NCBI GenBank assembly: GCA_007120675.1
Contig: SKNE01000267.1
Location: forward strand, 1-11,029
DNA from: Bacteroidales bacterium
Lineage (GTDB): Bacteria; Bacteroidota; Bacteroidia; Bacteroidales; UBA7960
DNA length: 11,029 nt
Direction: 5' to 3'
Shown here: positions 6,784 through 11,029 of the stretch, in pieces
How the letters are laid out: every line of letters starts with the position of its first letter
Position numbering within the stretch: the stretch's first letter is position 1
Notes under the pieces: generated by a model
What the model saw: only the letters and a program-made list of their open reading frames with translations
What the model was told of the DNA's origin: nothing
Database searches by the model: none
Made by a program: the position numbers and the translations under genes

Positions 6784-8010
6784 ATGACAATGATTTACAA
6801 GATAGCCTGGCGGAACATCTGGCGCAACAAACGGCGCAGCCTGGTGATCATGGTGACCATTTCGTTTGGACTGCTGGGAGGAAATTTCCTGTCTTCAGCC
6901 TATATCGGCATGATGAACCAGACCGTGGAGGAGACCATCCAGAGGCAGTTGTCGCACATCCAGATGCACCACCCTGGTTTTGTGGCCGACAGGGAGGTGC
7001 GCAAGTACATAGAGGGGGCAGGGGAGATCGCGGAGCAGCTGGGCAGGCACCCGGCTGTCGCCGCGGTGTCGCCGCGCAGTGTCACCGACGGCATGGTGGC
7101 CTCGGCCCACCTGGCCGGGGGTGTCCGCATCCTTGGCATCGACCCTGCAGCGGAGCGGGAAACAACAGGTTTTCATGAGCAGCTGGAGGAGGGCCATTTT
7201 TTTACGGAAGGTGGGCGCCTGCCCGCGGTGGTCATTGGCCGTGAACTGGCCCGGGAGCTCAGAAGCGGCATTGGCTCACGCATCGTCCTCACTTTCCAGG
7301 ACATGGAAGGGGAGATGGTGAGTGCTTCATTCCGGGTGGAAGGGATCTTCAGGACCTCTTCCACCAGCTATGAAAAAGGCACGCTCTTTGTCGAGGCCAC
7401 CCGTTTCAACGAGCTCCTGGGGAAAAGCGACCTGGTCACCGAAATGGCTGTCCGCCTGCATCACGACAGGGACACCCCTTCCGTGGCCGGTGAACTGAAA
7501 AAGGCATTCCCGGACCTGCTGGTGAGGAGCTGGCAGGAGATGGCCCCCGACCTGCTGTTTGTGGTTGAGTATACGGAGGCAAGCCTTGTATGGATCGTGG
7601 CCATCATCCTGCTGGGTGTGGCCTTCGGCATACTGAACACCATCCTGATGTCGGTCATGGAGCGCACCCGCGAACTGGGCATGCTGCTATCGGTGGGGAT
7701 GAGCAGGCTACGGATCTTCATGATGGTTGTGCTGGAGACCGTCTTTCTCTCCCTCACCGGGGGAGCCGCCGGATTGCTGGCTTCCATTGTGCTGGTGAAC
7801 TGGCTGCACACCGCCGGCATCGACCTGGCCGTCATCGGCGGAGAGGCCCTGCGTGACTTCGGCTTTTCCCCCTACATCTATCCCGAGCTCACCATCAGCT
7901 ATTACCTCAAGGTAACCGGCATGGTGGTCTTTTTTGCCATCCTTGCGTCCATCTACCCGGCCCGTAAGGCCACCCGGCTGCAGCCTGCCGAAGCGGTGAG
8001 AAAGGAATGA
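6784..8010 (+). CDS. ABC transporter permease, FtsX/MacB type (subunit 2)
   Basis: 408 residues with the same plan as the preceding gene: cytoplasmic lead IAWRNIWRNKRRSLVIM (7-23), TM1 at about 19-39, an extracytoplasmic domain at about 40-265, and TM segments at about 267-290, 311-338 and 374-392. The FtsX coupling loop is MERTRELGMLLSVGMSRLR (292-310) and the C-terminal tail is ARKATRLQPAEAVRKE, a close fit to the family. The near-identical N-terminal heptads of the two permeases (AWRNxWRNKRR) point to an ancient duplication. Start ATG 6784 is preferred; ATG 6790 (residue 3) would change little, and neither has a clear ribosome-binding site. The product is expected to pair with subunit 1 and with an ATPase encoded elsewhere. 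The substrate is unknown; lipoprotein or lipid extraction and export of a small molecule are both possible. Confidence 0.9.
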   Translation: MTMIYKIAWRNIWRNKRRSLVIMVTISFGLLGGNFLSSAYIGMMNQTVEETIQRQLSHIQMHHPGFVADREVRKYIEGAGEIAEQLGRHPAVAAVSPRSVTDGMVASAHLAGGVRILGIDPAAERETTGFHEQLEEGHFFTEGGRLPAVVIGRELARELRSGIGSRIVLTFQDMEGEMVSASFRVEGIFRTSSTSYEKGTLFVEATRFNELLGKSDLVTEMAVRLHHDRDTPSVAGELKKAFPDLLVRSWQEMAPDLLFVVEYTEASLVWIVAIILLGVAFGILNTILMSVMERTRELGMLLSVGMSRLRIFMMVVLETVFLSLTGGAAGLLASIVLVNWLHTAGIDLAVIGGEALRDFGFSPYIYPELTISYYLKVTGMVVFFAILASIYPARKATRLQPAEAVRKE

Positions 8011-8085
8011 GCTGCTATAGCCCGGGTTACCTGCCGCCTGTGATTCCGGAGTGTTCAGCAGGCAACCGTAAAAGGCATTTCTGAT

Positions 8086-8093
8086 TATATTTA
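8086..8093 (+). promoter_or_regulatory. Candidate -7 element for the RlmJ-like gene
   Basis: TATATTTA, followed by CCG, matches TAnnTTTG at all but the last position and lies 14 bases before ATG 8108, giving the short leader common in Bacteroidota. No TTG is present 19-21 bases upstream. The 97-base gap after permease 2 supports a separate transcription unit. Confidence 0.35.
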
Positions 8094-8107
8094 CCGAAAA
8101 AAGCGCC

Positions 8108-8953
8108 ATGCCCTTCAGCCACTTTGGAAACTACGCCGATGTATGGAAGCACCTGGCCCTGTGCCATATCCTGGCCCTGGAGCAAGTTCCCGTTTACGTG
8201 GAGAGCAACGCGGCCAGCGCCTCGTACAAACTGGATGGCAGTCCCGGACAACTTTATGGGATCTGTCACTTCCTGGCCCAGGCTGCGGTGGTCCCCCCAC
8301 TCTGCCGGTCCCACTACTACCAGCTTGAGAAAAGGGCCGCGGAGCAGGGCCGCTACACCGGGTCCCCCGGACTGGCCATGCAGCTGTTAAACAAGACTGC
8401 CAGCCGCTTTCTGTTCTTTGATATTGAAGCAGCAGCGCTGGACAATATCAGGCGCTATGCTGCCGGACTGAAGCTGGACGCGTTAACGGAGCTGCGCCGG
8501 GAGGATTCCAGGGGTGGGCTGATGAAGGTCCTGCCCGATCTGCCAGGGGAGGCCTTCGTGCTGATCGACCCCTATTACATCGATCAACCTGGTCCGGAAG
8601 GCTTCGACTACCTGGACGTGTTCGCCGCCTGTGTCCGCAGGGGATTGCGCACCTTGCTCTGGTACGGCTTTCACAGCCTGTCCGAAAAAGAGGGGCTCAG
8701 GCAGTTATTCCACCACAGGCTGAAGGGCTCAGGACCAATCAATGGGGCAGAGCTCATCCTGGCTGAGATGGGCCGGGAAGGCAGTCCGGTCAACCCGGGA
8801 ATCCCCGCCAATGGCCTGCTGTGGGCCAACATGCCTGGAACCGTTACCCGGGATCTGCTGGCATTCAGCGGGCTGCTGGCGGATATCTATCGTGATGCCC
8901 GCTTTGAAGGTCACCGGGGGGCCCTACACAGGGAGGTTGTGCGTATTGTCTGA
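8108..8953 (+). CDS. RlmJ-like 23S rRNA adenine-N6-methyltransferase homologue with altered motifs
   Basis: 281 residues, about the length of E. coli RlmJ (280), which N6-methylates A2030 of 23S rRNA using SAM. Similarity runs through the whole chain: FGNYADVWKHLALCHIL (6-22) matches the N-terminal GNHADVLKH segment, YTGSPGLAMQLL (83-94) matches YPGSPLIARQLL, VLIDPYY (151-157) matches LIDPPY, and LLWYGF (183-188) matches ALWYP. Two signatures are altered. The SAM-binding segment THAGAGRY reads SNAASASY (33-40), and the catalytic DPPY reads DPYY (154-157). The N-terminus is also shorter than the RlmJ start MLSYRHSFHAGN, and no alternative upstream start is available. It could be a divergent but active enzyme, one with another target, or a protein kept for RNA binding. 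The frame is intact with no sign of decay. It is convergent with the threonine ammonia-lyase gene, with 41 bases between stop codons. Confidence 0.75.
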   Translation: MPFSHFGNYADVWKHLALCHILALEQVPVYVESNAASASYKLDGSPGQLYGICHFLAQAAVVPPLCRSHYYQLEKRAAEQGRYTGSPGLAMQLLNKTASRFLFFDIEAAALDNIRRYAAGLKLDALTELRREDSRGGLMKVLPDLPGEAFVLIDPYYIDQPGPEGFDYLDVFAACVRRGLRTLLWYGFHSLSEKEGLRQLFHHRLKGSGPINGAELILAEMGREGSPVNPGIPANGLLWANMPGTVTRDLLAFSGLLADIYRDARFEGHRGALHREVVRIV

Positions 8954-8994
8954 GCATGTTCGTCTGCAAGGAAGCTGCGGCAGGACCGCTGACC

Positions 8995-10212
8995 TTAGGT
9001 GAGCACTTCATACCGCTTCATCTTACCCTCCAATGCCTGGCAGATGGTGTCCAGCTGGGAGCTTTCGCGCAGGTTGAATGTGATGGTCACCAGGACATAG
9101 CCAACGGGCACGGTGGTGATGGACCGTTCGTGGGTGATGTCGTTGATACTGGCGCGCAGTGTTTCCAGGATGCTGATGATGGATTTGAGTTCGCCGGCCA
9201 CATCGGGAATCAGCACGGCGATGCGTGCCCTGAGTCCCTCCTCCATCATCCCCTTTTCCAGGATCTGTTCCAGCAGGCCCATATTGATGTTTCCGCCGCT
9301 GATCACCGGTACGACGACCCTGTCCGCCAGGCTGGCTTTGTTCCTCAACACGGCCGCCATGGATGCCACCCCTGCAGGTTCGGCCAGGATCTTGGCCCGC
9401 TGAAGCAGGAGGTAGGCCGCGTGGGCAATCTCGGAATCGTTGACCACCCATATGTCATCCACGTACTTGCGGATGGCCTCAAAGGTCAGTTTGCCCGGTT
9501 GTTTGACCGCGATGCCGTCGGCGATGGTTTGCATGCTTTTGAGCTTCTCCGGCCTGCCTTTCTCCAGGGAAAGTCCCATGGAGCGGGCACCCTCAGCCTC
9601 CACGCCGATGATACGTATATCCGGGTTCATCTCTTTGAGGGCGATGGCGATGCCTGCGATCATGCCCCCTCCGCCGATGGGCACCACCACGTCCTGCACC
9701 GCATCGTGGTCATGAAAAATCTCCAGGCCGATGGTTCCCTGTCCCGCGATGATATGCGGGTCGTCGAAGGCGTGGACAATGCAGGCGCCGCTCTTTTCTG
9801 CAAAGCGGGAGGCTGCCGCCATGGCATCATCGAAGGTATCTCCTTCAAGCACCACGTCGGCACCATAGGCCCTGGTGGCGATCACCTTGAGCGGTGGGGT
9901 GAACACCGGCATGAAGACGGTGGCTTTCACGTCAAGCAGGCCGGCGGCAAAGGCAACGCCCTGGGCGTGGTTGCCGGCTGAGGCGCAGACCACCCCCTTT
10001 CGCAGGCTGGCCTCCGGCAGGCAGCTCAGTTTGTTATAGGCCCCCCGCACCTTGAATGAACCCGTCGACTGCAGGTTTTCCAGTTTCATGAAGACCCGGG
10101 CACCTGAGAAGGCGGAAAAGGATTTGCTGTGTTCCAGCGTGGTGTGCTTGACCACACCCTTCAGCCTGCGCTGCGCCTGGATGATATCCGAATATTCTGG
10201 TAATGTTGTCAT
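8995..10212 (-). CDS. ilvA: Threonine ammonia-lyase (threonine dehydratase), single ACT-domain form
   Basis: 405 residues from ATG 10212. This PLP fold-type II enzyme deaminates L-threonine to 2-oxobutanoate and ammonia, the first step towards isoleucine. The PLP lysine is Lys54 in TGSFKVRGAYNKL, followed by SAGNHAQG (78-85), the phosphate-binding glycine loop PIGGGGMIAG (178-187), AEPAG (278-282) and SGGN (306-309). Residues about 329-405 form one ACT domain, so this is the medium form: longer than catabolic TdcB (no ACT) and shorter than E. coli IlvA (two ACT modules). An upstream ATG (10260) would add 16 residues unlike the family and would run through the promoter-like element, so it is rejected. 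No other isoleucine genes are adjacent. The ACT domain suggests allosteric control; biosynthetic versus catabolic use is not decided by sequence. The symbol ilvA is by family. Confidence 0.92.
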   Translation of the reverse strand: MTTLPEYSDIIQAQRRLKGVVKHTTLEHSKSFSAFSGARVFMKLENLQSTGSFKVRGAYNKLSCLPEASLRKGVVCASAGNHAQGVAFAAGLLDVKATVFMPVFTPPLKVIATRAYGADVVLEGDTFDDAMAAASRFAEKSGACIVHAFDDPHIIAGQGTIGLEIFHDHDAVQDVVVPIGGGGMIAGIAIALKEMNPDIRIIGVEAEGARSMGLSLEKGRPEKLKSMQTIADGIAVKQPGKLTFEAIRKYVDDIWVVNDSEIAHAAYLLLQRAKILAEPAGVASMAAVLRNKASLADRVVVPVISGGNINMGLLEQILEKGMMEEGLRARIAVLIPDVAGELKSIISILETLRASINDITHERSITTVPVGYVLVTITFNLRESSQLDTICQALEGKMKRYEVLT

Positions 10213-10216
10213 GGTG

Positions 10217-10224
10217 CGAAAGTA
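10217..10224 (-). promoter_or_regulatory. Candidate -7 element for threonine ammonia-lyase
   Basis: On the minus strand TACTTTCG lies four bases before the chosen ATG, in the context TTTACTTTCGCACC-ATG. It is one mismatch from TAnnTTTG, and this placement right before the start codon is common in Bacteroidota, giving a nearly leaderless mRNA. It supports ATG 10212 over the upstream ATG. No convincing -33 TTG is visible. Confidence 0.45.
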
Positions 10225-10295
10225 AATCTTTTTTTGATCCCAGGACGAAGTGTGCGGCATGGGGGAATCTGCCCAAGCAATTGCAATCGGCTGAT

Positions 10296-10329
10296 GGGGG
10301 TAAAAAAAATATCTGTAATTTTATCCCCC
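10296..10329. promoter_or_regulatory. Imperfect inverted repeat in the divergent lyase/exosortase control region
   Basis: GGGGGTAAAA (10296-10305) faces TTTTATCCCCC (10319-10329). The arms are complementary except for one extra base and are separated by 13 bases. A second ATGGGGG lies at 10259-10265, 35 bases from the one at 10294-10300. The right arm overlaps TAATTTTA (10316-10323), a possible -7 element for the exosortase gene. The 179-base divergent gap contains no credible gene, so regulator binding or an RNA hairpin in the leader are the likely uses; no specific regulator can be named. Confidence 0.35.
10316..10323 (+). promoter_or_regulatory. Weak -7-like element for the exosortase-family gene
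   Basis: TAATTTTA differs from TAnnTTTG in the last base, is preceded by CTG and followed by TCCCCC, the same flanking pattern as at 6740-6756. It would give a leader of about 60-70 bases before ATG 10392. No -33 TTG is present at 19-21 bases. Confidence 0.25.
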
Positions 10330-10391
10330 GAAAAAGGCTTTGCTGATATTGCCGTCATCGATTACACCGTGACACCCATTTGAGACCGTCC

Positions 10392-10985
10392 ATGGGAAAA
10401 CCAAAAGAAAAAAGAAAAGAACAGGCCCGGCGCCAGCTCGCCAAATCGAAGCAGCAAGCCCGGCGTCGCTTGTTGATACAAAGCCTCAAGCCACTTTTTT
10501 TTGCGATCCTGGCGTGGCTGGTGGTGAATATCCTGGTGCACATTCCGGTTATCCAGAAACCGTTCAACGCTTTTTTTATATCGTTTACCACGCATTCGGC
10601 CTATTGGTTCGGAAAGATCCTGTTTTTGCCCGTGGAAATGCGCAACGTCCCTTTCCTATCCGTGAATGGCTTTCCGCTGATGGTGATCATGGAATGCACG
10701 GCCTACACCTTTTATATCTTTGGCGTGGCCGTGGTGGCCTTTTCCAGGTGGCCGCTCAGGCACAAGCTGACCAGTTTGGTGACGATCCTGCTGGGCATTT
10801 TCGTCATCAACAACTTCCGCTTCCTGGCGGTGGGTTTTGTCGGATCCTACAGGCCGGACATGGTTGACCTATTGCACGATGTGGTTTGGAATGTGGTGTT
10901 TGCCTTGATGGTGTTTGCCCTGTGGTGGTGGCGGGAAGAGTCGGCCAGGAAGCTGATCGCCTCAGAAAAGCATCAGGCTGGTTAA
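10392..10985 (+). CDS. Exosortase/archaeosortase-family membrane protease-transpeptidase (small single-domain form)
   Basis: 197 residues from ATG 10392. Residues 2-27 are strongly basic (many Lys, Arg, Gln) and should stay cytoplasmic. Hydrophobic segments follow at about 33-52, 55-80, 93-118, 126-142 and 163-181, fitting a multi-pass inner-membrane protein. The family's catalytic candidates appear in order: Cys102 in IMECTAYTF, Arg143 in INNFRFLAVGF, and His162 in DLLHDVVWNVVF. Exosortases cleave proteins with C-terminal PEP-CTERM-like signals (a short motif, a TM segment, a basic end) and pass them on for surface attachment or glycan linkage. The short ECTA-type form resembles small single-domain exosortases, but I cannot assign a subtype. 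A TTG at 10380 in the same frame would add only four residues; ATG is preferred. No substrate with such a C-terminal signal and no polysaccharide gene occurs in the window. Confidence 0.82.
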   Translation: MGKPKEKRKEQARRQLAKSKQQARRRLLIQSLKPLFFAILAWLVVNILVHIPVIQKPFNAFFISFTTHSAYWFGKILFLPVEMRNVPFLSVNGFPLMVIMECTAYTFYIFGVAVVAFSRWPLRHKLTSLVTILLGIFVINNFRFLAVGFVGSYRPDMVDLLHDVVWNVVFALMVFALWWWREESARKLIASEKHQAG

Positions 10986-11029
10986 GTTAAGGCGTATTGA
11001 TAATATTGAATAATCGCTGCATGCATCAA
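10986..11029 (+). other. AT-rich spacer with a possible start of a following gene
   Basis: After the exosortase stop the sequence becomes AT-rich, with two adjacent similar blocks, ATTGATAAT (10996-11004) and ATTGAATAAT (11005-11014). An ATG at 11021 begins an open frame of only three codons before the window ends. A partner gene of the exosortase could begin here, but three codons prove nothing. Confidence 0.25.

Noticed and set aside
8954..8994. Bidirectional terminator between the convergent RlmJ-like and lyase genes
   Set aside because: Only a four-base stem (GCGG/CCGC) can be formed, with no T-run on either strand.
8956..9981. 341-codon open frame on the plus strand opposite the threonine ammonia-lyase
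   Set aside because: It mirrors the lyase codons, is rich in His, Asp and Gly as antisense frames often are, and shows no domain.
10213..10260. Upstream ATG (10260) as the lyase start
   Set aside because: It would add 16 residues not typical of the family and would place the TACTTTCG promoter-like element inside the coding region.
10380..10391. TTG at 10380 as the exosortase start
   Set aside because: It adds only four residues; the ATG at 10392 is a stronger start codon and precedes the same basic tail.

Overview
The window looks like a chromosomal segment of a GC-rich member of the Bacteroidota. The evidence is a GLPGLI-family secreted protein beside a receptor with a carboxypeptidase-regulatory-like domain plus an outer-membrane barrel. 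Start codons mostly lack Shine-Dalgarno sequences, and several genes have TAnnTTTG-like -7 elements just upstream. No tRNA, rRNA, CRISPR array, transposase or phage gene is visible. Coding is dense, and only two gaps without a gene need comment: 1536-1866 and the divergent control region 10213-10391.

Layout. (1) 1-1535: 3' part of a hybrid sensor histidine kinase (GAF, HisKA, HATPase, receiver); its 5' end lies outside. (2) 1515-1690: a degenerate array of about 44-bp tandem repeats that includes the last kinase codons and its stop. (3) 1867-5450: a two-gene unit with a GLPGLI-family secreted protein, then a 933-residue TonB-dependent-receptor-like protein. Both carry unusual Gly-rich tracts with Arg and Met. 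(4) 5517-8010: two homologous FtsX/MacB-type ABC permease subunits in tandem, with no ATPase in the window. (5) 8108-8953: an RlmJ-like 23S rRNA adenine-N6 methyltransferase homologue with eroded signature motifs. (6) 8995-10212, minus strand: an ACT-domain threonine ammonia-lyase, convergent with the RlmJ-like gene. (7) 10392-10985: a small single-domain exosortase/archaeosortase-family membrane protein, divergent from the lyase. Its Cys, Arg and His candidates are intact, and no sorting substrate is visible. The last bases may hold the start of another gene.

Functional links. The GLPGLI/receptor pair probably works together at the cell envelope. The two permeases probably form a heterodimer that moves or extracts an envelope substrate, with an ATPase encoded elsewhere. 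The methyltransferase homologue, the amino-acid enzyme and the exosortase look like independent transcription units. The items most worth following up are the repeat array across the kinase stop codon, the motif-eroded RlmJ homologue, the orphan exosortase, and the shared Gly/Arg/Met tracts in the envelope pair.
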